From Eledone cirrhosa (taxonomy: Eukaryota; Mollusca; Cephalopoda; Octopoda; Eledonidae): a DNA stretch of 64,000 nucleotides. The stretch covers positions 111,002,536-111,066,535 of the forward strand of contig OZ024744.1 of assembly GCA_964016885.1 (NCBI GenBank), written 5' to 3'. The stretch's first letter is position 1. The number at the start of each line of letters is the position of its first letter. Shown here one piece after another: positions 28,629 to 42,184 of the stretch. The position numbers were made by a program, and so were the translations under genes. The notes below the pieces were generated by a model. That model searched no databases, was not told where the DNA came from, and was given only the letters and a program-made list of their open reading frames with translations.

Positions 28629-30080
28629 CTAAACTACAGGATCCACTATAACTTAACTGGCCCTGAACACAGTAAAACTACACGATCCACTATACCTTAC
28701 CTTGCCCTGAACACAGTAAAACTACACAATCCACTATAACTTGCCTTGCTCTGAACACAGTAAAACTACACAATCCACTATAACTTACTTTGCCATGAAC
28801 ACAGTAAAACTATACGATCCACTATAACTTACCTTGCACTGAACACAGTAAAACTACACAGTCCACTATAACTTACCTTGCACTGAACACAGTAAAACTA
28901 CACAATCCACTATAAATTACCTTGCTCTGAACACAGTAAAACTACACAATCCACTATAACTTAACTGGCCCTGAACACAGTAAACTACAGAATCCACTAT
29001 AACTTACCTTGCCCAGAACAAAGTAAAACTACGTAATCCACTATACCTTACCATGCCCTGAACACAGTAAAACTACACAATCTACTATAGCTTACATTGC
29101 TCTGAACACAGTAAAACTACACAATCCACTATACCTTACCATGCCCTGAACACAGTAAAACTACACAATCCACTATACCTTACCTTGCTCTGAACACAGT
29201 AAAACTACACAATCCACTATAACTTACCTTGCCCTGAACACAGTAAAACTACACAATCCACTATAGCTTACCTTGCCCTGAACACAGAAAAACTAAACAA
29301 TCCACTATAACTTACATTGCCCTGAACATAGTAAAACTACACAATCCTCTATAAATTACCTTGCTCTGAACACAGTAAAATTACACAATCCACTATAACT
29401 TACCTTGCTCTGAACACAGTAAACCTACACGATCCACTATAAATTACCTTGCCCTGAACACAGTAAAACTACACAATCCACTATAACTTAACTGGCCCTG
29501 AACACAGTAAAACTACACAATCCACTATAGTTTACCTTGCCCTGAACACAGTCAAACTACACAATCCACTATAACTTACCTTGCCCTGAACACAGTAAAA
29601 CTACTTAATTCACTATAACTTACCTTGCTCCGAACACAGTAAAACTACACAATCCACTATACCTTACCTTGCCCTGAACACAGTAAAATTACACAATCCA
29701 CTATAGTTTACCTTGCCCTGAACACAGTAAAACTACACAAACCACTATAGTTTACCTTGCCCTGAACACAGTAAAACTACACAAACCACTATAAATTACC
29801 TTGCCCTGAACACAGTAAACTACACAATCCACTATAACTTACCTTGCTCTGAACACAGTAAAACTACACAATCCACTATACCTTACCTTGCCCTGAACAC
29901 AGTAAAACTACACAATCCACTATAAGTTACCTTGCTCTGAACACAGTAAAACTACACAATCCACTATAACTTGCCTTGCTCTGAACACAGTAAAACTACA
30001 CAATCCACTATAACTTACTTTGCCATGAACACAGTAAAACTACACGATCCACTATAACTTACCTTGCACTGAACACAGTA
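28629..30080 (+). repeat. R4 ~1.4 kb unit, copy 2
   Basis: Same order as copy 1; ACTATACGATCC and CTTAATTCAC lie 1,404 bases after their copy-1 matches. Private differences include ACAATCTACTATAGC near 29,079 and ACACGATCC after AGTAAACCT near 29,430. Confidence 0.86.
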
Positions 30081-31042
30081 AAACTACACAATCCACTATA
30101 ACTTACCTTGCACTGAACACAGTAAAACTACACAATCCACTATAAATTACCCTGCCCTGAACACAGTAAAACTACACAATCCACTATAACTTACCTTGCT
30201 CTGAACACAGTAAAACTACACAATCCACTATAACTTAACTGGCCCTGAACACAGTAAACTACAGAATCCACTATAACTTACCTTGCCCTGAACACAGTAA
30301 AACTACACAATCCACTATAACTTACCTTGCCCTTAACACAGTAAAACTACACAATCCACTATAGCTTACCTTGCCCTGAACACAGTAAAACTACACAATC
30401 CACTATGAATTACCTTGCTCTGAACACAGTAAAACTACACAATCCACTATGAATTACCTTGCACTGAACACAGTAAAACTACACAATCCACTATAACTTA
30501 ACTGGCCCTGAACACAGTAAAACTACACAATCCACTATAACTTAACTGGCCCTGAACACAGTAAAACTACACAATCCACTATAAGTTACCTTGCCCTGAA
30601 CACTGTAAACTACACAATCCACTATAACTTACATTGCCCTGAACACAGTAAAACTACACAAACCACTATAAATTACCTTGTTCTGAACACAGTAAAACTA
30701 CACAATCCACTATACCTTACCTTGCCCTGAACACAGTAAAACTACACAATCCACTATAACTTACTTTGCCCTGAACATATTAAAACTACACAAACCACTA
30801 TAAATTACCTTGCCCTAAACACAGTAAAACTTTATAATCCACTATAACTTAACTGGCCCTGAACACACTAAACTACAGGATCCACTATAACTTACATTGC
30901 TCTGAACACAGGAAAACTACACAAACCACTATAACTTACATTGCCCTGAACACAGTAAAACTACACAAACCACTATAAATTACCTTGTTCTGAACACAGT
31001 AAAACTACACAATCCACTATACCTTACCTTGCCCTGAACACA

Positions 31043-32470
31043 CTAAACTACAGGATCCACTATAACTTAACTGGCCCTGAACACAGTAAAACTACACGAT
31101 CCACTATAACTTACATTGCCCTGAACACAGTAAAACTACACAATCCACTATAACTTGCCTTGCTCTGAACACAGTAAAACTACACAATCCACTATAACTT
31201 ACTTTGCCATGAACACAGTAAAACTATACGATCCACTATAACTTACCTTGCACTGAACACAGTAAAACTACACAGTCCACTATAACTTACCTTGCACTGA
31301 ACACAGTAAAACTACACAATCCACTATAAATTACCTTGCTCTGAACACAGTAAAACTACACAATCCACTATAACTTAACTGGCCCTGAACACAGTAAACT
31401 ACAGAATCCACTATACCTTACCATGCCCTGAACACAGTAAAACTACACAATCCACTATAGCTTACATTGCTCTGAACACAGTAAAACTACACAATCCACT
31501 ATACCTTACCATGCCCTGAACACAGTAAAACTACACAATCCACTATACCTTACCTTGCTCTGAATACAGTAAAACTACACAATCCACTATAACTTACCTT
31601 GCCCTGAACACAGTAAAACTACACAATCCACTATAGCTTACCTTGCCCTGAACACAGAAAAACTAAACAATCCACTATAACTTACATTGCCCTGAACATA
31701 GTAAAACTACACAATCCTCTATAAATTACCTTGCTCTGAACACAGTAAAATTACACAATCCACTATAACTTACCTTGCTCTGAACACAGTAAACCTACCC
31801 AATCCACTATAAATTACCTTGCCCTGAACACAGTAAAACTACACAATCCACTATAACTTAACTGGCCCTGAACACAGTAAAACTACACAATCCACTATAG
31901 TTTACCTTGCCCTGAACACAGTCAAACTACACAATCCACTATAACTTACCTTGCCCTGAACACAGTAAAACTACTTAATTCACTATAACTTACCTTGCTC
32001 CGAACACAGTAAAACTACACAATCCACTATACCTTACCTTGCCCTGAACACAGTAAAATTACACAATCCACTATAGTTTACCTTGCCCTGAACACAGTAA
32101 AACTACACAAACCACTATAGTTTACCTTGCCCTGAACACAGTAAAACTACACAAACCACTATAAATTACCTTGCCCTGAACACAGTAAAACTACACAATC
32201 CTCTATAACTTACATTGCTCTGAACACAGTAAAACTACACAATCCACTATAAATTACCTTGCCCTGAACACAGTAAAACTACACAATCAACTATAACTTA
32301 CCTTGCCCTGAACACAGTAAACAACACAATCCACTATAACTTACCTTGCTCTGAACACAGTAAAACTACACAATCCACTATACCTTACCTTGCCCTGAAC
32401 ACAGTAAAACTACACAATCCACTATAAGTTACCTTGCTCTGAACACAGTAAAACTACACAATCCACTATA
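31043..32470 (+). repeat. R4 ~1.4 kb unit, copy 3
   Basis: The same block after a ~1 kb spacer. The string TATACGATCC is 2,414 bases after copy 2, while CTTAATTCAC is only 2,370 after. This copy therefore lost exactly one 44-bp monomer, the CAGAACAAAG one, near 31,400. Private change: GAATACAGT near 31,563. Confidence 0.85.
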
Positions 32471-33009
32471 ACTTACCTTGCCCTGAACACAGTAAACTAC
32501 ACAATCCACTATAACTTACATTGCCCTGAACACAGTAAAACTACACAAACCACTATAAATTACCTTGTTCTGAACACAGTAAAACTACACAATCCACTAT
32601 ACCTTACCTTGCCCTGAACACACTAAACTACAGGATCCACTATAACTTAACTGGCCCTGAACACAGTAAAACTACACGATCCACTATAACTTACATTGCC
32701 CTGAACACAGTAAAACTACACAATCCACTATAACTTGCCTTGCTCTGAACACAGTAAAACTACACAATCCACTATAACTTACTTTGCCATGAACACAGTA
32801 AAACTACACGATCCACTATAACTTACCTTGCACTGAACACAGTAAAACTACACAATCCACTATAACTTACCTTGCACTGAACACAGTAAAACTACACAAT
32901 CCACTATAAATTACCCTGCCCCGAACACAGTAAAACTACACAATCCACTATAACTTACCTTGCTCTGAACACAGTAAAACTACACAATCCACTATAACTT
33001 AACTGGCCC

Positions 33010-34280
33010 TGAACACAGTAAACTACAGAATCCACTATAACTTACCTTGCCCTGAACACAGTGAAACTACACAATCCACTATAAATTACCTAGCTCTGAA
33101 CACAGTAAAACTACACAATCCACTATAACTTACCTTGCCCTGAACACAGTAAAACTACACAATCCACTATAGCTTACCTTGCCCTGAACACAGTAAAACT
33201 ACACAATCCACTATGAATTACCTTGCTCTGAACACAGTAAAACTACACAATCCACTATAAATTACCTTGCACTGAACACAGTAAAACTACACAATCCACT
33301 ATAACTGAACTGGCCCTGAACACAGTAAAACTACACAATCCACTATAACTTAACTGGCCCTGAACACAGTAAAACTACACAATCCACTATAACTTAACTG
33401 GCCCTGAACACAGTAAAACTACACAATCCACTATAAGTTACCTTGCTCTGAACACAGTAAAACTACACAATCCACTATAACTTACCTTGCCCTGAACACT
33501 GTAAACTACACAATCCACTATAACTTACATTGCCCTGAACACAGTAAAACTACACAAACCACTATAAATTACCTTGTTCTGAACACAGTAAAACTACACA
33601 ATCCACTATACCTTACCTTGCCCTGAACACAGTAAAACTACACAATCCACTATAACTTACTTTGCCCTGAACATATTAAAACTACACAAACCACTATAAA
33701 TTACCTTGCCCTAAACACTGTAAAACTTTATAATCCACTATAACTTAACTGGCCCTGAACACACTAAACTACAGGATCCACTATAACTTACATTGCTCTG
33801 AACACAGGAAAACTACACAAACCACTATAACTTACATTGCCCTGAACACAGTAAAACTACACAAACCACTATAAATTACCTTGTTCTGAACACAGTAAAA
33901 CTACACAATCCACTATACCTTACCTTGCCCTGAACACACTAAACTACAGGATCCACTATAACTTAACTGGCCCTGAACACAGTAAAACTACACGATCCAC
34001 TATAACTTACATTGCCCTGAACACAGTAAAACTACACAATCCACTATAACTTGCCTTGCTCTGAACACAGTAAAACTACACAATCCACTATAACTTACTT
34101 TGCCATGAACACAGTAAAACTACACAATCCACTATAACTTACCTTGCACTGAACACAGTAAAACTACACAATCCACTATAAATTACCCTGCCCTGAACAC
34201 AGTAAAACTACACAATCCACTATAACTTACCTTGCTCTGAACACAGTAAAACTACACAATCCACTATAACTTAACTGGCC
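33010..34280 (+). repeat. R4 1,272-bp unit, copy 1
   Basis: The stretch from ACTACAGAATCC (33,025) through AAACTTTATAATCC (33,726) repeats at 34,297 and 34,998, both offset 1,272. It contains CTATGAATTACC, CTGAACTGG, three TTAACTGG monomers, AACATATTAAAAC and an AACACTGTAAAC variant. A looser copy lies at 30,261-30,830. Confidence 0.83.
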
Positions 34281-35060
34281 CTGAACACAGTAAACTACAG
34301 AATACACTATAACTTACCTTGCCCTGAACACAGTAAAACTACACAATCCACTATAAATTACCTTGCTCTGAACACAGTAAAACTACACAATCCACTATAA
34401 CTTACCTTGCCCTGAACACAGTAAAACTACACAATCCACTATAGCTTACCTTGCCCTGAACACAGTAAAACTACACAATCCACTATGAATTAGCTTGCTC
34501 TGAACACAGTAAAACTACACAATCCACTATAAATTACCTTGCACTGAACACAGTAAAACTACACAATCCACTATAACTGAACTGGCCCTGAACACAGTAA
34601 AACTACACAATCCACTATAACTTAACTGGCCCTGAACACAGTAAAACTACACAATCCACTATAACTTAACTGGCCCTGAACACAGTAAAACTACACAATC
34701 CACTATAAGTTACCTTGCTCTGAACACAGTAAAACTACACAATCCACTATAACTTACCTTGCCCTGAACACAGTAAACTACACAATCCACTATAACTTAC
34801 ATTGCCCTGAACACAGTAAAACTACACAAACCACTATAAATTACCTTGTTCTGAACACAGTAAAACTACACAATCCACTATACCTTACCTTGCCCTGAAC
34901 ACAGTAAAACTACACAATCCACTATAACTTACTTTGCCCTGAACATATTAAAACTACACAAAGCACTATAAATTACCTTGCTCTAAACACAGTAAAACTT
35001 TATAATCCACTATAACTTAACTGGCCCTGAACACACTAAACTACAGGATCCACTATAACT
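34281..35060 (+). repeat. R4 1,272-bp unit, partial copy 2
   Basis: Colinear with the preceding unit at offset 1,272 up to the CTAAACTACAGGATCC monomer at 35,036. Private variants are AGAATACACTATAAC near 34,300 and ACACAAAGCACT near 34,960. Confidence 0.82.
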
Positions 35061-35419
35061 TACATTGCTCTGAACACAGGAAAACTACACAAACCACTAT
35101 AACTTAACTGACCCTGAACACAGTAAAACTACACAATCCACTATAACTTAACTGACCCTGAACACAGTAAAACTACACAATCCACTATAACTTAACTGGC
35201 CCTGAACACAGTAATATACAGGATCCACTATAACTTACCTTGCTCTGAACACAGTAAAACTACACGATCCACTATAACTTACATTGCCCTGAGCACAGTA
35301 AAACTACACAATCCACTATAACTTGCCTTGCTCTGAACACAGTAAAACTACACAATCCACTATAACTTACTTTGCCATGAACACAGTAAAACTACACAAT
35401 CCACTATAACTTACCTTGC

Positions 35420-36225
35420 ACTGAACACAGTAAAACTACACAATCCACTATAACTTACCTTGCACTGAACACAGTAAAACTAAACAATCCACTATAACTT
35501 ACATTGCCCTGAACACAGTATAACTACATAATCCACTATAAATTACCTTGCTCTGAACACGGTAAAATTACGCAATCCACTATAACTTACCTTGCTCTGA
35601 ACACAGTAAACCTACACAATCCACTATAAATTACCTTGCCCTGAACACAGTAAAACTACACAATCCACTATAAGTTACCTTGCTCTGAACACAGTAAAAC
35701 AACACAATCCACTATAACTTATCTGGCCCTGAACACAGTAAAACTACACAATCCACTATAACTTACCATGCCCTGAACACAGTAAAACTAAACAATCCAC
35801 TATAACTTACATTGCCCTGAACACAGTAAAATTACACAAACCACTATAAATTACCTTGCCGCGAACACAGTAAAACTACAAAATCCACTATAACTTACCT
35901 TGCACTGAACACAGTAAAACTACACAATCCACTATAACTTACCTTGCACTGAACACAGTAAAACTAAACAATCCACTATAACTTACATTGCCCTGAACAC
36001 AGTAAAACTACATAATCCACTATAAATTACCTTGCTCTGAACACAGTAAAATTACACAATCCACTATAACTTACCTTGCTCTGAACACAGTAAACCTACA
36101 CAATCCACTATAAATTACCTTGCCCTGAACACAGTAAAACTACACAATCCACTATAAGTTACCTTGCTCTGAACACAGTAAAACAACACAATCCACTATA
36201 ACTTATCTGGCCCTGAACACAGTAA
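35420..36225 (+). repeat. 484-bp (11-monomer) tandem duplication
   Basis: TGCACTGAAC followed by AAAACTAAACAATCC occurs at 35,461 and 35,945, offset 484, exactly 11 monomers. The next monomers match in order: ACTACATAATCC, AAAATTACACAATCC (CGCAATCC in the first copy), AGTAAACCTAC, AAAACAACACAATCC and TTATCTGGCCC. The second copy keeps the majority forms AGTAAAACTACATAATCC and CACAGTAAAATTACAC where the first has AGTATAAC and CACGG. Confidence 0.86.
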
Positions 36226-36359
36226 AACTACACAATCCACTATAAATTACCTTGCCCTGAACACAGTAAAACTACACAATCCACTATAACTTACCTTGCC
36301 CTGGACACAGTAAAACTACACAATCCACTATAACTTACCTTGCTCTGAACACAGTAAAA

Positions 36360-38442
36360 CTACACAATCCACTATACCTTACCTTGGCCTGAACACAGTA
36401 AAACTACACAATCCACTATAGCTTACATTGCTCTGAACACAGTAAAACTACACAATCCATTATAGCTTACCTTGCCCTGAAAACAGTGGAACTACACAAT
36501 CCACTATAAATTACCTTGCTCTGAACACAGTAAAACTACACAATCCACTATAACTTAACTTGCTCTGAACACAGTAAAACTACACAATCCACTATAACTT
36601 ACCTTGCTCTGAACACAGTAAAACTACACAATCCACTATAACTTACTTTGCCATGAACACAGTAAAACTACACAATCCACTATAACTTACCTTGCACTGA
36701 ACACAGTAAAACTACACAATCCACTATAGTTTACCTTGCCCTGAACACAGTAAAACTACACAATCCACAATAACGTACCTTGCCCTGAACACAGTAAAAC
36801 TACTTAATTCACTATAACTTACCTTGCTCTGAACACAGTAAAACTACACAATCCACTATACCTTACCTTGCCCTGAACACAGTAAAACTACACAATCCAC
36901 TAAAACTTACCTTGTTCTGAACACAGTAAAACTACACAATCCACTCTAACTTACCTTGCCCGGAACAAAGTAAAACTACGTAATCCACTATACCTTACCT
37001 TGCCCTGAACACAATGAAACTACACAATCCACTATAACTTACCTTGCTCTGAACACAGTAAAACTACACAATCCACTATAAATTACCTTGCCCTGAACAC
37101 AGTAAAACTACACAATCCACTATTACTTACCTTGCCCTGAACACAGAATAACTACACAATCCACTATAACTTAACTGGCCCTGAACACAGTAAAACTACA
37201 CAATCCACTATTACTTACCTTGCTCTGAACACAGTAAAACTACACAATCCACTATTACTTACCTTGCTCTGAACACAGAAAAACTACACAATCCACTATA
37301 ACCTACTTTGCCATGAACACAGTAAAACTACACAATCCACTATTACTTACCTTGCTCTGAACACAGAAAAACTACACAATCCACTATAACTTACTTTGCC
37401 ATGAACACAGTAAAACTACACAATCCACTATAACTTAACTGGCCCTGAACACAGTAACACTACACAATCAACTATAACTTACCTTGCTCTGAACACAGTA
37501 AAACTACACAATGCACTATAACTTACTTTGCCATGAACACAGTAAAACTACACAATCCACTAAAACTTACCTTGCACTGAACACAGTAAAACTACACAAT
37601 CCACTATAAATTACCTTGTTCTGAACACAGTAAAACTACACAATCCACTCTAACTTACCTTGCCCGGAACAAAGTAAAACTACGTAATCCACTATACCTT
37701 ACCTTGCCCTGAACACAGTGAAACTACACAATCCACTATAACTTACCTTGCTCTGAACACAGTAAAACTACACAATCCACTATAACTTACTTTGCCATGA
37801 ACACAGTAAAACTACACAATCCACTATAACTTAACTGGCCCTGAACACAGTAACACTACACAATCAACTATAACTTACCTTGCTCTGAACACAGTAAAAC
37901 TACACAATGCACTATAACTTACTTTGCCATGAACACAGTAAAACTACACAATCCACTAAAACTTACCTTGCACTGAACACAGTAAAACTACACAATCCAC
38001 TATAAATTACCTTGTTCTGAACACAGTAAAACTACACAGTCCACTCTAACTTACCTTGCCCGGACCAAAGTAAAACTACGTAATCCACTATACCTTACCT
38101 TGCCCTGAACACAGTGAAACTACACAATCAACTATAACTTACCTTGCTCTGAACACAGTAAAACTACACAATCCACTATAACTTACTTTGCCATGAACAC
38201 AGTAAAACTACACAATCCACTATAACTTACCTTGCACTGAACACAGTAAAACTACACAATCCACTATAACTTACCTTGCACTGAACACAGTAAAACTACA
38301 CAATCCACTATAACTTAACTGGCCCTGAACACAGTAAAACTACACAATCCACTATAACTTAACTGGCCCTGAACACAGTAAAACTACAGAATCCACTATA
38401 ACTTACCTTGCCCAGAACAAAGTAAAACTACGTAATCCACTA
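36360..38442 (+). repeat. R5 unit, ancestral-type copy
   Basis: Begins with CTTGGCCTGAACAC, then TAGCTTACATTGCTC, ACAATCCATTATAGC and AAAACAGTGGAAC, then CTTAATTCAC, CCCGGAACAAAG, AGAATAACTAC, AATCAACT and AATGCACT monomers. The same order is found at 42,540-44,560, 46,680-48,740 and 51,650-53,270. It ends with CTACAGAATCC and CAGAACAAAG monomers near 38,400. Confidence 0.84.
37460..38260 (+). repeat. 396-bp (9-monomer) tandem duplication, locus 1
   Basis: The nine-monomer run with AATCAACT, AATGCACT, CACTAAAACTTACC, TTGTTCTG, CCACTCTAAC and CCCGGA occurs twice in a row; AATGCACT is at 37,511 and 37,907. The second repeat carries CCCGGACCAAAG instead of CCCGGAACAAAG and a second AATCAACT. 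The same pair is at 43,570-44,370, 47,750-48,550 and 56,530-57,330. Confidence 0.88.
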
Positions 38443-41310
38443 TACCTTACCATGCCCTGAACACAGTAAAACTACACAATCCACTATACCTTACCATGCC
38501 CTGAACACAGTAAAACTACACAATCCACTATAGCTTACCTTGCCCTGAACACAGAAAAACTAAACAATCCACTATAACTTACATTGCCCTGAACACAGTA
38601 AAACTACACAATCCACTATAAATTACCTTGCTCTGAACACAGTAAAATTACACAATCCACTATAACTTACCTTGCTCTGAACACAGTAAACCTACACAAT
38701 CCACTATAAATTACCTTGCCCTGAACACAGTAAAATTACACAATCCACTATAAGTTACCTTGCTCTGAACACAGTAAAACAACACAATCCACTATAACTT
38801 AACTGGCCCTGAACACAGTAAAACTACACAATCCACTATAACTTACCATGCGCTGAACACAGTAAAACTAAACAATCCACTATAACTTACATTGCCCTGA
38901 ACACAGTAAAATTACACAAACCACTATAAATTACCTTGCCCGGAACACAGTAAAACTACACAATCCACTATAAATTACCTTGCCCTGAACACAGTAAAAC
39001 TACACAATCCACTATAACTTACCTTGCCCTGGACACAGTAAAACTACACAATCCACTATAACTTACCTTGCTCTGAACACAGTAAAACTACACAATCCAC
39101 TATACCTTACCTTGGCCTGAACACAGTAAAACTACACAATCCACTATAGCTTACATTGCTCTGAACACAGTAAAACTACACAATCCATTATAGCTTACCT
39201 TGCCCTGAAAACAGTGGAACTACACAATCCACTATAAATTACCTTGCTCTGAACACAGTAAAACTACACAATCCACTATAACTTACCTTGCTCTGAACAC
39301 AGTAAAACTACACAATCCACTATAACTTACCTTGCTCTGAACACAGTAAAACTACACAATCCACTATAACTTACTTTGTCATGAACACAGTAAAACTACA
39401 CAATCCACTATAACTTACCTTGCACTGAACACAGTAAAACTACACAATCCACTATAGTTTACCTTGCCCTGAACACAGTAAAACTACACAATCCACAATA
39501 ACGTACCTTGCCCTGAACACAGTAAAACTACTTAATTCACTATAACTTACCTTGCTCTGAACACAGTAAAACTACACAATCCACTATACCTTACCTTGCC
39601 CTGAACACAGTAAAACTACACAATCCACTATAGCTTACATTGCTCTGAACACAGTAAAACTACACAATCCACTATAAATTACCTTGCCCTGAACACAGTA
39701 AAACTACACAATCCACTATTACTTACCTTGCCCTGAACACAGAATAACTACACAATCCACTATAACTTAACTGGCCCTGAACACAGTAAAACTACACAAT
39801 CCACTATTACTTACCTTGCTCTGAACACAGTAAAACTACACAATCCACTATTACTTACCTTGCTCTGAACACAGAAAAACTACACAATCCACTATAACTT
39901 AATTTGCCATGAACACAGTAAAACTACACAATCCACTATTACTTACCTTGCTCTGAACATAGAAAAACTACACAATCCACTATAACTTACTTTGCCATGA
40001 ACACAGTAAAACTACACAATCCACTATAACTTAACTGGCCCTGAACACAGTGACACTACACAATCAACTATAACTTACCTTGCTCTGAACACAGTAAAAC
40101 TACACAATGCACTATAACTTACTTTGCCATGAACACAGTAAAACTACACAATCCACTAAAACTTACCTTGCACTGAACACAGTAAAACTACACAATCCAC
40201 TATAACAAACATTGCCCGGAACAAAGTAAAACTACGTAATCCACTATACCTTACCTTGCCCTGAACACAGTGAAACTACACAATCCACTATAACTTACCT
40301 TGCTCTGAACACAGTAAAACTACACAATCCACTATACCTTACCTTGCCCTGAACACAGTAAAACTACATAATCCACTATAGTTTACCTTGCCCTGAACAC
40401 AATAAAACTACACAATCCACTATAAATTACCTTGCTCTGAACACAATAAAACTACACAATCCACTATAACTTAACTGGCCCTGAACACAGTAAAACTACA
40501 CAATCCACTATAACTTACCTTGCCCTGAACACAGTAAAACTACACAATCCACTATAACAAACATTGCCCTGAACACGGTAAAACTACACAAACCACTATA
40601 AATTACCTTGCCCTGAACACAGTAAAACTACATAATCCACTATAGTTTACCTTGCCCTGAACACAATAAAACTACACAATCCACTATAACGTACCTTGCC
40701 CTGAACACAGTAAAACTACTTAATTCACTATAACTTACCTTGCTCTGAACACAGTAAAACTACACAATCCACTATACCTTACCTTGCCCTGCACACAGTA
40801 AAACTACACAATCCACTATAACTTACCTTGCCCTGAACACAGTAAAACTACACAATCCTCTATAACTTACCTTGCTGTGAACACAGTAAAACTACACAAT
40901 CCACTATGCCTTACCTTGCCCTGAACACAGTAAAACTACACAATCCTCTATAACTTACATTGCCCTGAACACAGTAAAACTACACAATCCACTATTACTT
41001 ACATTGCTCTGAACACAGAAAAACTACACAATCCACTATAACTTACTTTGCCATGAACAGAGTAAAACTACACAATCCACTACAACTTACCTTGCACTGA
41101 ACACAGTAAAACTACACAATCCACTATAAGTTACCTTCCTCTGAACACAGTAAAACTACACAATCCACTATAACTTAACTGGCCCTGAACACAGTAACAC
41201 TACACAATCCACTCTAACTTACCTTGCCCAGAACAAAGTATAACTACGTAATCCACTATACCTTACCTTGCCCTGAACACAGTCAAACTACACAATCCAC
41301 TATAGCTTAC
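38443..41310 (+). repeat. 2.8 kb block, source or copy of 53,270-56,093
   Basis: From TACCTTACCATG at 38,443 the order equals that from 53,270: offset 14,827, then 14,783 after one TTAACTGG monomer near 38,800 is absent from the distal copy. Shared rare changes include TTACCATGCGCTG, CCCTGGACACAG, TTTGTCATGAAC, AACATAGAAAAAC, CAGTGACACTAC and AACAGAGTAAAAC. Private to this copy is CCTGCACACAG near 40,791. Confidence 0.9.
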
Positions 41311-42060
41311 ATTGCTCTGAACACAGTAAAACTACACAATCCACTATAGCTTACCTTGCCCTGAACACAGTAAAACTACACAATCCACTATAGCTTACCT
41401 TGCCCTGAACACAGAAAAACTAAACAATCCACTATAACTTACATTGCCCTGAACACAGTAAAACTACACAATCCACTATAAATTACCTTGCTCTGAACAC
41501 AGTAAAATTACACAATCCACTATAACTTACTTTGCCATGAACACAGTAAAACTACACAATCCACTACAACTTACCTTGCACTGAACACAGTAAAACTACA
41601 CAATCCACTATAAATTACCTTCCTCTGAACACAGTAAAACTACACAATCCACTATAACTTAACTGGCCCTGAACACAGTAACACTACACAATCCACTCTA
41701 ACTTACCTTGCCCAGAACAAAGTATAACTACGTAATCCACTATACCTTACCTTGCCCTGAACACAGTCAAACTACACAATCCACTATAGCTTACATTGCT
41801 CTGAACACAGTAAAACTACACAATCCACTATAGCTTACCTTGCCCTGAACACAGTAAAACTACACAATCCACTATAGCTTACCTTGCCCTGAACACAGAA
41901 AAACTAAACAATCCACTATAACTTACATTGCCCTGAACACAGTAAAACTACACAATCCACTATAAATTACCTTGCTCTGAACACAGTAAAATTACACAAT
42001 CCACTATAACTTACCTTGCTCTGAACACAGTAAACCTACACAATCCACTATAAATTACCT
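41040..42060 (+). repeat. 484-bp (11-monomer) duplication, R5 locus
   Basis: CACTACAAC occurs at 41,078 and 41,562, offset 484. Each run holds TTACCTTCCTCTG (ATAAGTTACC in the first copy), CAGTAACACTAC, CCACTCTAAC, AAAGTATAACTACG, AGTCAAACTAC, two TAGCTTACC monomers and AAAAACTAAACAATCC. Confidence 0.87.
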
Positions 42061-42184
42061 TGCCCTGAACACAGTAAACTACACAATCCACTATAAGTTA
42101 CCTTGCTCTGAACACAGTAAAACAACACAATCCACTAAAACTTAACTGGCCCTGAACACAGTAAAACTACACAATCCACTATAC

